This document shows positions 46,388-55,003 of a stretch of 64,000 bases of DNA, in pieces (position 1 is the first letter of the stretch; every line of letters begins with the position of its first letter). The stretch spans positions 7,068,001-7,132,000 of the forward strand of contig NZ_CP042437.1 of the NCBI RefSeq assembly GCF_007971525.1, in the 5' to 3' direction. Below the pieces are notes generated by a model that did no database searches, had not been told where the DNA came from, and saw only the letters and a program-made list of their open reading frames with translations. Both the position numbers and the translations under genes were made by a program. The stretch comes from Mucilaginibacter ginsenosidivorax. Its GTDB lineage: Bacteria; Bacteroidota; Bacteroidia; Sphingobacteriales; Sphingobacteriaceae.

Positions 46388-46439
46388 GTTGGCTTGAGTT
46401 TTATTAGTTAGCTTTATATCGCTATACAACATAAACTTT

Positions 46440-47498
46440 ATGATGAAAAAATATTTTGCAGTACTTTTTATTGCCGCCGCTGCATGGCTAACTGCCTGTA
46501 AACAACCTCCAATTTCCCAGCCGGGCGATGTTACTTTAAGCAGTTATTTTAGCGATACCACCAGTGGTGTTAAAACAGGTGGCGTTCAAATAGTAACCAT
46601 CAATACGCCCAAAGGCAAATTCCACGTTTGGACAAAAAAACTGGGCAACAATCCTAAAATTAAATTGCTGCTGCTTAACGGCGGTCCTGGTGCCACGCAC
46701 GAGTACTTTGAGTGTATGGAAAGTTTTTTGCCGGCCGAGGGCATCGAACTGGTTTATTATGATCAGCTGGGTTGCGGTAATTCTGACAATCCTAAAGACA
46801 CATCCATGTGGAGCCTGCCCCGTTATGTTGAGGAGGTAGAGCAGGTACGCCAGGCCTTAAAGCTTGATAGCAGTAATTTTTACCTGCTTGGCCACTCGTG
46901 GGGCGGTATCCTGGCTATGGAGTACGCTCAAAAATATCAGCGAAACCTGAAAGGCCTTATCATTTCAAATATGATGATGAGCGTGCCCGATTATGGTAAA
47001 TATGCCAATGACGTATTAGCCAGGCAATTCGACCCCAAAGTGCTGGCAAAAATCAGGGCTATTGAGGCCAAAGGCGATTTTAAGAATCCGGAATATATGC
47101 AATTGCTGCTGCCAAATTTTTACGCCAAACACATCTGCCGCATCCCGCTTGACCAATGGCCCGAGCCTGTAAACCGTGCGCTTGGTAAAATGAACGAATC
47201 ATTATATGTAACCATGCAGGGACCAAGCGAATTTGGCGTTGCCGGTAAACTGGTTAAATGGGACAGGATGGCCGATTTACCAAAAATAGCTGTACCAACG
47301 CTAAGCATAGCCGGTCAATATGATACCATGGACCCGAAACACATGGAAAAGGTATCTCAGCTGGTACAAAACGGCAGTTATTTATATTGCCCCAACGGCA
47401 GCCACATGAGCATGTATGACGATCAGCAAACCTACATGACCGGCCTTATTAAGTTTATAAAAGGGGTGGATGCAGGCGAAAAAAAGATAAAACTATAG
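46440..47498 (+). CDS. Proline iminopeptidase-like alpha/beta hydrolase lipoprotein
   Basis: A 352-residue protein of the S33 family. Signal peptide with lipobox ending C20 (AWLTAC). LLLLNGGPGATHEYFE carries the HGGPG-type oxyanion motif with Asn in place of His. The nucleophile elbow is GHSWGGILAMEYA (S153), the Asp comes from AGQYDTMDPKH and the His from PNGSHMSMY. An in-frame Met one codon in is an equal start. Likely releases N-terminal proline or acts on related amides or esters. Its own promoter is probable, since terminators flank it on both sides. Confidence 0.92.
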   Translation: MMKKYFAVLFIAAAAWLTACKQPPISQPGDVTLSSYFSDTTSGVKTGGVQIVTINTPKGKFHVWTKKLGNNPKIKLLLLNGGPGATHEYFECMESFLPAEGIELVYYDQLGCGNSDNPKDTSMWSLPRYVEEVEQVRQALKLDSSNFYLLGHSWGGILAMEYAQKYQRNLKGLIISNMMMSVPDYGKYANDVLARQFDPKVLAKIRAIEAKGDFKNPEYMQLLLPNFYAKHICRIPLDQWPEPVNRALGKMNESLYVTMQGPSEFGVAGKLVKWDRMADLPKIAVPTLSIAGQYDTMDPKHMEKVSQLVQNGSYLYCPNGSHMSMYDDQQTYMTGLIKFIKGVDAGEKKIKL

Positions 47499-47985
47499 TC
47501 ACCTTCAAATTCAAAATACAACGCCCTGGGCCTTTACCCGCCGGGGCGTTTTGCTTTGGTAAACTGCTTTTTTGTAGGCAAACAATACAAATTTACATGC
47601 TTCCTTTTATATGGCAAAATTGCCTTTTTTTCATGCACAAAACAGGTAAAAATTGGTAATTAATTCAAACTTTTTTGTAATAAATATGCTATTTATTGAT
47701 ACAAATAGTACATTTTTTAACACAAAAATAAAATGTAGATTTTTTTCAAATAAAATTTAAAAAGCATCATGGAAAATCGGGAATAGTAAGCTTTAAATCT
47801 GCCGGCCTGCCAGCACTCCGCTCTTGTGGTGAGAAGCAAAATTGGACCAGACATTAAAATAATTAAAATGTTTAAACATGTAATTTATCATTGAAAAAAA
47901 GTTTCCCACTTTCAACCGGAATGATTTTAAAATAAGAGATTTGCTGTCGCCGAATTATAAATACATCTAAACACCCTATTGAAAA
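47499..47985. other. Intergenic region before the GH92 gene
   Basis: 487 bp: a terminator at its start, then very AT-rich sequence with no frame. No match to the LacI-type palindrome found further downstream. The promoter of the GH92 gene should lie in the last 150 bp, but I see no clear consensus. Confidence 0.5.
47520..47553 (+). terminator. Terminator after the iminopeptidase-like gene
   Basis: The stem AACGCCC-GG / CC-GGGCGTT is followed by TTGC, 21 bp after the stop. Confidence 0.75.
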
Positions 47986-50280
47986 ATGATTTTTGCATCG
48001 TACCTTAAATTTAAAAATAGCGCCTGTTTACTGGCCGCCGGCTTACTGCTCTGCGGAACAATTAATGCCCAGCAAAACACTACAAAAACTCAAAAAGACG
48101 AAGTTGACTTTGTTAACCCATTGATAGGTACAGCAATTACCGGTTTTGCAAAGGGCCTTGATGGTGGTGGCACCATGCCTTGCGTGAATGTGCCCTTTGC
48201 CATGACAAACTTTGTTGCCCAAACCGGCGAAAGTAAAATGGGCCGCATGTGTTATCAATATGAGGATAAAACCGTTATCGGCCTGCTGGCCACTCACCAG
48301 CCAACCGTTTGGATGGGCGATTATGGTTATGTATCTATTATGCCCCAGGTTGGTAACCTGCGTGTATTGCCAAACGAACGAAAACTAAGCTACGATCATA
48401 AAGACGAGATAGCAAAGCCATATTACTACTCGGTTAAGTTAAAAGCCGATAATAAAACCTTCATCAAATCAGAAATAGCGGGGGCAAATACCTGCGGCAT
48501 GTTCCGGTTTACTTTTCCGGCTGCGGATAAAGCTCACCTTATTATCCAGGGTATAAACCTTAACCCGCAGCTTAAGGACTGGGCAAACGATTATGCCCCA
48601 AGGCTTAAAAAGCTAAAGGGCTACGTTCATGTTGATACCATCAATAACGAAATTACCGGCTACAATCCCGACAGGCAATCGGCCCAGATAGGGCCGGAGC
48701 TTAAAAACTTCAAGGGCTATTTTATTATAAAGTTTGATAAACAGATCCGTAAATATGGCACCTGGGATAAAAATGTTATCAAAAAAGGCAGTAAAGAACA
48801 ATTCGGCACCCGCATGGGCGCATTTATTTCTTTTAAAACGATAACCAATACCCAGGTGAAAGTAGCAGTTGCCACCTCGTTTATCAGCATTGACCAGGCC
48901 CGCCACAACCTGAAAAATGAAATTCCGGATTGGGATTTCGACAAAGTTGTGAAAACTACCCGCGATAACTGGCAACAGCAATTAAAAGTGATACAGGTAA
49001 ACGGGATCACCGCAGGCCAGAAAACTATATTCTATACGGCCCTTTACCATACCTTGTTGTTCCCAAGGCAATTTTCGGAGTATGGCAGGTATTACAGCGC
49101 GTTTGACGATAAAATACATAGCGGTGTTTCTTATAATGATTATTCGCTTTGGGATACTTTCCGGGCTTTGCACCCTTTATTGATTTTGACACAGCCCGAG
49201 CGGGTGAACGGTATGGTGAAATCGTTATTGCAAATGTACCAGGAGGGCGGCTGGATGCCCATGTGGCCAAACCCAACCTATACCAATATTATGATAAGCA
49301 CCCATGCCGATGCGGTGGTGGCCGATGCCTATGTAAAAGGTTTTCGCGGATATAGTACCAAACTGGCTTATGAAGCCATGCATAAAGATGCTTTTACGGC
49401 TCCCGACGGTGATACACAAAAAAAATGGGGCGACCGCGATTTGTGGACAAGCTTTGAAGCCCGCGGCGGCCTTACCAACTACCATAAACTGGGCTATGTT
49501 CCGGTTGATAAAACCCGTGAATCGGTTTCGCGCACTATTGAGTATGGGATTGACGACTATTGCGTGGCCCAGGTGGCCAAAGCACTGGGTAAGGATGATG
49601 ACTACAAACAGCTGATGGCCTGGAGCCAGAATTATAAAAATGTATATAACAGCACTACTGGCTTTATGGCGCCGCGCAACGCCAACGGACAATGGTCGGC
49701 CAAGCCGGATAGCGGCTTTACCGAAGGCACCAAGTGGACCTATACCTTTGGCGCCATGCAGGACGTACCGGGCATGATAGCCCTTATGGGCGGCGAAAAA
49801 GCTTTTGCCGATAAACTATCCCATAACTTTACCGATGGCCATTACAGGGCCGATAATGAGCCCGGGCACCACTACATATACCTGTTTAACTATTGCGGTA
49901 TGCCCTGGAAAACCCAGGAACTGGTAAGGCAAAACGTGGGCTGGCAAAATTACCGCAACGCCCCGGTAGGCATCAACGGCAACGATGATTGCGGCCAAAC
50001 ATCGGCATGGTATATTTTTAGCACCATGGGTTTTTATCCGGTAACCCCGGCATCGGGTATGTACAGCATAGGCGCTCCTCAATTCCCGTATATTGCCCTA
50101 AGCCTGCAAAATGGCAATAAGCTGGTTATTAAAGCCACCGATCTATCGGCACAAAACAAATACGTGAAGGCAGTTACGTTTGATGGCCAGCCCATAAAAA
50201 ACCACATGATATCGCATGAGCAGATAAGCCACGGTGGAACATTGGAATTTAAAATGACGAGTGTGCCACAGAAAGATTGA
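47986..50280 (+). CDS. GH92 family alpha-mannosidase
   Basis: A 764-residue exported glycosidase with a long signal peptide ending GTINAQ. The N-terminal beta-sandwich begins VDFVNPLIGTAITGFAKGLDGGGTMPCVNVPFAM, the family's opening motif. The (alpha/alpha)6 domain is in the C-terminal ~450 residues, with YHTLLFPRQFSE, DYSLWDTFRALHPLL, GGWMPMWPNPTYTNIMISTHAD, EPGHHYIYLFNYCG and NGNDDCGQTSAWYIFSTMGFYPV. GH92 enzymes are calcium-dependent exo-alpha-mannosidases, mostly alpha-1,2/1,3, acting on N-glycans or yeast mannan. It fits the amino-sugar degradation set that follows. Confidence 0.95.
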   Translation: MIFASYLKFKNSACLLAAGLLLCGTINAQQNTTKTQKDEVDFVNPLIGTAITGFAKGLDGGGTMPCVNVPFAMTNFVAQTGESKMGRMCYQYEDKTVIGLLATHQPTVWMGDYGYVSIMPQVGNLRVLPNERKLSYDHKDEIAKPYYYSVKLKADNKTFIKSEIAGANTCGMFRFTFPAADKAHLIIQGINLNPQLKDWANDYAPRLKKLKGYVHVDTINNEITGYNPDRQSAQIGPELKNFKGYFIIKFDKQIRKYGTWDKNVIKKGSKEQFGTRMGAFISFKTITNTQVKVAVATSFISIDQARHNLKNEIPDWDFDKVVKTTRDNWQQQLKVIQVNGITAGQKTIFYTALYHTLLFPRQFSEYGRYYSAFDDKIHSGVSYNDYSLWDTFRALHPLLILTQPERVNGMVKSLLQMYQEGGWMPMWPNPTYTNIMISTHADAVVADAYVKGFRGYSTKLAYEAMHKDAFTAPDGDTQKKWGDRDLWTSFEARGGLTNYHKLGYVPVDKTRESVSRTIEYGIDDYCVAQVAKALGKDDDYKQLMAWSQNYKNVYNSTTGFMAPRNANGQWSAKPDSGFTEGTKWTYTFGAMQDVPGMIALMGGEKAFADKLSHNFTDGHYRADNEPGHHYIYLFNYCGMPWKTQELVRQNVGWQNYRNAPVGINGNDDCGQTSAWYIFSTMGFYPVTPASGMYSIGAPQFPYIALSLQNGNKLVIKATDLSAQNKYVKAVTFDGQPIKNHMISHEQISHGGTLEFKMTSVPQKD

Positions 50281-50440
50281 TATGATGGCAGATATTCAAA
50301 TTTGAGGTGTGGAACCTTTGGGTTATGTGACGGTTTGGTGGGTAGCACAGATGGGGGGGGGCGGTTAGTTTCTGAAGATATATTTTGTTGACATATGGAG
50401 ACTTGTTCAACAGGAATCAGAAGCGTAGCCTCGGCCAATT

Positions 50441-50637
50441 TTGTAGCCACGGGTTTTAACCCGTGGAAAAAATCGAAAAAAACGATTGAGAGCCATAGGT
50501 TCGATACATATTATCAATGTAGATATATTGTTTGAATCAATTAAAGATAATGAATTTACATCAAAATATGGGCCGTGCCGATGGCACTCTTGTTGTCCGT
50601 TGGCCAATCATCCATGGGTTGAAACCCATGGCTACAA
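50441..50637. repeat. MITE-like inverted-repeat element
   Basis: Arms at 50441-50466 and 50612-50637 are inverted copies beginning TTGTAGCCACGGG or TTGTAGCCATGGG, and each is itself a palindrome (CCACGGGTT-AACCCGTGG; CCATGGGTT-AACCCATGG). TCGGCC words flank both on the outside. The core has no frame. It lies between GH92 and the deaminase gene. Confidence 0.75.
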
Positions 50638-50743
50638 TATGTGTCAGGCCGATGGCCCTTGGAAGAGAGTTATGTAGAAACTAATTTAAATCGAACAACT
50701 CATACAATGCGCCATAGCGCCAACCTTTTTGTTTAACCGTGTA

Positions 50744-51498
50744 ATGAAAGAACTTATAAAAGATCAATTGAAAGTTGAAGTATCGGGCAGCCGGCACCTC
50801 ATGGGCATAGCGGCGGCAAATGCCGTGGCAGAAAAATCAATGGACTGCTAAAAGCAAAGCAATTCGTTAATATCATTTTCGCGGCAGCCCCGTCGCAAAA
50901 TGAGTTTTTGGATGAATTGCTGAAAAGGGACATCGATTGGACAAGGATCAGGGCTTTTCACATGGATGAGTACCTTAACCTGGATGCGGACGCACCACAA
51001 GGTTTTGGCAATTTTTTAAAAGAACGGTTGTTTGGCAAAGTGCCTTTTAAGGCGGTACATTATCTTAATGGCAACGCCGCCGGTGCGGAGCAGGAGTGCC
51101 TGCGTTACGCAGACTTGCTAAACCAATTCCCACCAGACATTGTTTGTTTAGGCATCGGCGAAAACACGCACCTTGCTTTTAATGACCCGCATGTGGCCGA
51201 TTTTAACGATCCGCTGTTGGTTAAAATTGTCGATCTGGACAATGCCTGCCGCGTGCAGCAGGTAAATGATGGCTGTTTTGCCAGGATAGAAGATGTGCCC
51301 ACCCATGCCTTAACGCTCACTATCCCCGCATTGGTAAACACTCCATTTGCATTCACCATTGTGCCAGGCGAAAAAAAGGCAGACGCGGTTAAGCATACGT
51401 TGAATGCAACAGTATCAGAAAAATATCCTTCAACAATATTGCGCAGACACCCGGATGCTGTATTATTTGTTGATGATAAAAGCAGTGTATATATTTAA
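50744..51498 (+). pseudogene. nagB: Glucosamine-6-phosphate deaminase-like (NagB), 1-bp frameshift
   Basis: The frame starts at ATG 50744 (MKELIKDQLKVEVSGSR). At 50832-50836 an A5 run should be A6: GAA-AAA-TCA leads to a stop 15 bp on, while one added A restores INGLLKAKQFVNIIFAAAPSQ, which runs into the frame from 50908 to 51498. The repaired protein would have 251 residues, the usual NagB length. Family motifs are intact after the break: FHMDEYLNL, GIGENTHLAFNDP and the C-terminal VSEKYPSTILRRH. NagB converts GlcN-6-P to fructose-6-P and ammonia. As read it is a pseudogene; a homopolymer sequencing error is the other option. Confidence 0.88.
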
Positions 51499-51593
51499 GG
51501 GGATTAATAGGGATTTGGATTTGAAGATAGGTGTGGATAAGGTAGAGTTGGGATCATAGGTGTTAGGAAGAAACAGAAAAGTACAGGTGCGTG

Positions 51594-51868
51594 CGATTCC
51601 TTCCCTGGGGAAGGTACTGTGTTTACCGATCTTTAGTAGCCATCACTAAACAAAAAAGTTGTCATTTCGAACGAATCAGAGGTGGGTCTGAGCAGTGGGG
51701 TGAGGAGAAATCTTATACGCCATGCTTTCAAACTTGTTTGGTGCGATGCAAATCGTTAAAGATTTCTCTTTCGCTCTCCCGCACCACCCCACGCATGCTC
51801 TATCGAAATGACAATTTTCTTTATTTAGAGAGATGTGTACACACGATAACTCCCCAAGGAGGGAATTA
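51594..51868. repeat. Nested palindromic element, dispersed-repeat type
   Basis: Inner arms TTGTCATTTCGA (51659-51670) and TCGAAATGACAA (51803-51814), with second arms GAGAAATCTT and AAGATTTCTC inside. Outer arms ATTCCTTCCCTGGGGAAGG (from 51596) and, inverted, CTCCCCAAGGAGGGAATT (to 51868). No frame. It fills most of the gap between the deaminase and GH20 genes. Looks like a mobile or bacterial palindromic element. Confidence 0.75.
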
Positions 51869-51937
51869 AAAAACGTCCGCCCCGCTATAGATAGTTGATA
51901 GCACAAATAAAATTAAGTTCCCCTAAAAAGGCATTCT

Positions 51938-53476
51938 ATGAAAAAATTATTACCCGCTTTATTACTAATATTTAGTTTAAACGCCGTTATCGCGCAGCAG
52001 ACAAAATCGCCTTTTGCAGTGCGGGGTTTCCATCTCGATCTGCGCATCCAGGTAATGACCATCCCGGCGCTTAAAGCTTTTGCATTAAAACTAAGCCAAA
52101 ACGGGATGAACACGCTGGTGATGGAGTGGGAGGGTACCTATCCATTCGAAAAACACCCCTTAATACCCAACCGTTACGCGTACAGCAAGCAGGAAATCAA
52201 AAGCTTTATTCGTTACTGCGACAGCCTGGGTATTGATGTGATACCGCTGCAACAAAGTTTTGGCCATGTAGAATACATTTTACGGCATCAACGCTATAAA
52301 AACCTGCGGGAAGATCAAAAAGATGTATCACAGGTGTGTCCGTTAGAAACGGATGGGGATAAAGCCCTTTTTACCGATTTATATACCGAACTTGCCGCCA
52401 CGCATACCTCTAAATATATCCACATTGGCGGCGATGAAACCTACCTGCTGGGGCGCGATGCCAAATGTAAGGCCAAAGCCGAAAAGGAAGGTAAATCCAA
52501 ACTATATACCGATTACATTAAAATGTTGTGCGAAATCGTGATTAAACTGGGTAAACGCCCCGTACTTTGGGCCGATATCGCGCTAAAATATCCTGAGGCT
52601 ATTAAATCGCTGCCCAAAGAAACCGTTTTTGTAGATTGGAACTACGGCTGGGATATGAGCTACTTTGGCAACCACCAAAAGCTGATGGAAAGCGGTTTCG
52701 AAATCTGGGGATCGCCGGCAATCCGTTCGAGCCCGGATAATTATAACCTCACCCTGTGGGAAAAACACCTGAAAAATATCAGCAATTTTATCCCGGCTGC
52801 AAGCAAGCTGGGCTATAAAGGGATGATCATGACGTCGTGGTCAACATCCGGCCAATACTCGGCAGTGTATGAATCAGAAGCGGATATGGCCGAACTATAT
52901 GCCATCAGGCACGTGTACCCCTTGTCGGGGTTCAATATGTCTATAGCCGCATATTTCGAAGCAGTAAAAACTAACCAGCCTTTAAATATCACCAACTTTG
53001 TATACAACTACGGCCAAAACCAGTTCGGGTTTGATAAGGCCAGGGTCATATCATTTTGGGAAGCACTTAAAACAACACCTTATGAAATACAACAGGGCGA
53101 GGTAAAATCGCCCGCACCATTATCAGTTAAGCAATTGCTGGATAGTTGCACCATAGCCCGCCAAAAGCTGTACGCCCTAAAGCCAACAAAAAACCTGCAG
53201 GAGTTTGAACATTTTAAATTAATGGCCGATACCAGGGTGTATTACCTCACCTACCAGGCTATTGAAAAGCAGGTAAACGAGGCGTCGTTTAATAATGCGC
53301 AAAAGCCCGCGGTAATTGCTGCGTTAAAGCAACTGTTGGCTACCTCAAAAAACCTGGATGAAAGGTTTGAACAATTGAATAAAGATTTCCTGAACCCATC
53401 GGCCATCCGGGAGGAAAACGAACTGCGTAATATGAAAGTGACAGCGTTATTTGCCAGGTTGGCAGGCGATAAATAG
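51938..53476 (+). CDS. GH20-type beta-N-acetylhexosaminidase, secreted
   Basis: A 512-residue exported glycosidase, signal peptide MKKLLPALLLIFSLNAVIA-Q. The catalytic TIM barrel starts at about residue 27 (FAVRGFHLDLRIQVMTIPAL), and the catalytic pair is D166-E167 in IHIGGDETYLLG. Other sites: PLQQSFGHVEYILRH, VLWADIALKYPE, FVDWNYGWD. The usual N-terminal GH20b domain is missing, so it is a short form starting at the barrel, and a ~150-residue helical C-terminal region follows. Expected to remove terminal GlcNAc or GalNAc from glycans. It stands next to the deaminase and kinase genes. Confidence 0.85.
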   Translation: MKKLLPALLLIFSLNAVIAQQTKSPFAVRGFHLDLRIQVMTIPALKAFALKLSQNGMNTLVMEWEGTYPFEKHPLIPNRYAYSKQEIKSFIRYCDSLGIDVIPLQQSFGHVEYILRHQRYKNLREDQKDVSQVCPLETDGDKALFTDLYTELAATHTSKYIHIGGDETYLLGRDAKCKAKAEKEGKSKLYTDYIKMLCEIVIKLGKRPVLWADIALKYPEAIKSLPKETVFVDWNYGWDMSYFGNHQKLMESGFEIWGSPAIRSSPDNYNLTLWEKHLKNISNFIPAASKLGYKGMIMTSWSTSGQYSAVYESEADMAELYAIRHVYPLSGFNMSIAAYFEAVKTNQPLNITNFVYNYGQNQFGFDKARVISFWEALKTTPYEIQQGEVKSPAPLSVKQLLDSCTIARQKLYALKPTKNLQEFEHFKLMADTRVYYLTYQAIEKQVNEASFNNAQKPAVIAALKQLLATSKNLDERFEQLNKDFLNPSAIREENELRNMKVTALFARLAGDK

Positions 53477-53593
53477 TTAAATAAAGCTACCACGGTTTCA
53501 ACTGGAGATGTGATAAAATTGGAAGATTAAAATTCAACCTATTGATATATTTAAGCCAATTAACTACTGTTTTAACTCTTAACCCTTCATATC

Positions 53594-53776
53594 ATGATTT
53601 TAGTATTTGTTTTAATATGTGCGTTTATTATCTATCTAATAAACAAAAAGAAGTTTATAGGTAAAACGAATGCTCAAAAAATATGGGGATTTGGAATTTA
53701 TGCATTATCCGTATTCGTTGGTGTATTTATTTTTTTTGAGGTACTTCACATCATAAAATATCATTCCATCAACTAA
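53594..53776 (+). CDS. Small two-helix membrane protein
   Basis: A 60-residue ORF beginning MILVFVLICAFIIYLINKKK, with a second hydrophobic helix IWGFGIYALSVFVGVFIFF. Two membrane segments joined by a short basic loop (NKKKFIGKTNAQK). No homologue is recognised. Coding is plausible from the clean topology and A/T-rich codon use like that of its neighbours, but not proven. A dispersed hairpin cluster follows its stop. Confidence 0.5.
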   Translation: MILVFVLICAFIIYLINKKKFIGKTNAQKIWGFGIYALSVFVGVFIFFEVLHIIKYHSIN

Positions 53777-53789
53777 ATTCTCGCCATCG

Positions 53790-53836
53790 CGAGGTTTCAC
53801 CTCGTGGTTAAACATGGTTTCAGCTTTCAGCTGAAA
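53790..53836. repeat. Two small palindromes of the dispersed type
   Basis: CGAGGT-TTC-ACCTCG at 53790-53804 and TTTCAGCT-TTC-AGCTGAAA at 53818-53836, between convergent genes. They resemble the palindromes of the element at 50441 and may help end transcription from both sides. Confidence 0.65.
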
Positions 53837-53838
53837 TA

Positions 53839-54927
53839 TTAATTACTTTGCTTTTCTGCCGTTAAAAACTCCCGGTTAACACTTGATATCAGGAGTTTAA
53901 ATGATGGCTCGGCTTTAGTGTATTCAGCAAGTAATTTGAACTGGTTTTTTGCCCGTACCAAATTATGGCCCGGATACTGTGCGCCGTAGTAGCTGTCGTT
54001 GTTTAAAAAATCGGTTAAAAAGCGCAGGGCCTGCATGTAAATCATCAGTTTGCCCGAAAAAATGAATAACTGTTTTTCAGCTTCCGTAAGAATGTTGCCC
54101 ATTTCGCTCATGTAACCTTTGTATATGGCGCGGAAAAAATCTTCACGGATATGTATCTTATCCAGGTTAGTTTCTTCTTCATTGGCAGGAGACAAGTAAG
54201 TACGCATCATATCGCCCACATCGCTTAAATAGTAACCGGGCATAACGGTATCCAGGTCTACCAAACAAAGTGCATGGTTTTGGCTGTCAAACAATACGTT
54301 GTTAATTTTGGTATCGTGATGAATGGCGCGTAAAGGAATTTCGGTATTGGATATCAGTTGATTGTAGGTCTGCAATATTTGGTATTGATTGTAAACTTCC
54401 TTGATCTCGGTTGCAGCTTCTGCCAACTTAACAGGCAACGCGTTTTTAGATGCTGTTTTAAACTGGTCGAACCGGAGCTTAAGGTTATGAAAATCCGATA
54501 GCGTGTACTGCAGCCGGCCGATATCAAAATCATTCAACAGGCGCGTAAACCGGCCAAATTGAACGGCTGCCTCAAAAGCTTCCTGCTTATCCTGTAAAAA
54601 ATTAACCGTATGCGATCCACCAATAAAAGGAAATAGCCTGTAAAATTTCCCATCAGATGATTTTACCATAAAGTGGTCATCAATGGTTTTTAAGGGTGCA
54701 ACAAAAAGATAACCAGGGTTAAGTTTATTTAGGTATATTTTTACCAACTCCAGGTTATTGGCTATATAATCGGGGTTTTTAAAAACCGAAGTATTAATTT
54801 GCTGCAGGATATAGGCATGGCTATGGCCTTTAAGCTTATAAGTATGGTTTATTAAACCCGAACCAAAAGGCTGCACATCATAGTCGGCAACGTTTAATCC
54901 AAAGCTTATCAGTATATCATCAAACAT
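53839..54927 (-). CDS. N-acetylhexosamine 1-kinase-like phosphotransferase
   Basis: A 362-residue kinase of the aminoglycoside phosphotransferase (APH/choline kinase) fold. I take the Met at 54927 (MFDDILISFGLNVADYDVQP), because the longer frame from 54984 would overlap an operator palindrome. ATP-binding region: FGSGLINHTYKL. Catalytic loop: HHDTKINN at 203-210 with D205 as base. Metal site: CLVDLDTVMPGYYLSDVGD. The layout matches NahK-type kinases that phosphorylate GlcNAc/GalNAc at O1. In this setting it would activate amino sugars freed by GH20/GH109. The gene follows lacI, with an operator 54 bp before its start. Confidence 0.82.
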   Translation of the reverse strand: MFDDILISFGLNVADYDVQPFGSGLINHTYKLKGHSHAYILQQINTSVFKNPDYIANNLELVKIYLNKLNPGYLFVAPLKTIDDHFMVKSSDGKFYRLFPFIGGSHTVNFLQDKQEAFEAAVQFGRFTRLLNDFDIGRLQYTLSDFHNLKLRFDQFKTASKNALPVKLAEAATEIKEVYNQYQILQTYNQLISNTEIPLRAIHHDTKINNVLFDSQNHALCLVDLDTVMPGYYLSDVGDMMRTYLSPANEEETNLDKIHIREDFFRAIYKGYMSEMGNILTEAEKQLFIFSGKLMIYMQALRFLTDFLNNDSYYGAQYPGHNLVRAKNQFKLLAEYTKAEPSFKLLISSVNREFLTAEKQSN

Positions 54928-54980
54928 ATTATATCCGGTTAACACATCAAACATACTTAAACAGTTGATGAAACTGCCAC

Positions 54981-54992
54981 GCAAACGTTTGA
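54981..54992. promoter_or_regulatory. LacI-type operator before the kinase gene
   Basis: GCAAACGTTTGA, one base off the perfect palindrome GCAAACGTTTGC. It sits between the lacI stop (55004) and the kinase start (54927), giving the kinase its own control site. Confidence 0.75.
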
Positions 54993-55003
54993 CCGTTTTT
55001 AAT

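Noticed and set aside
54928..54984. Longer N-terminus for the kinase
   Set aside because: The extra 19 residues are not typical of the family and would place coding sequence over the operator at 54981.
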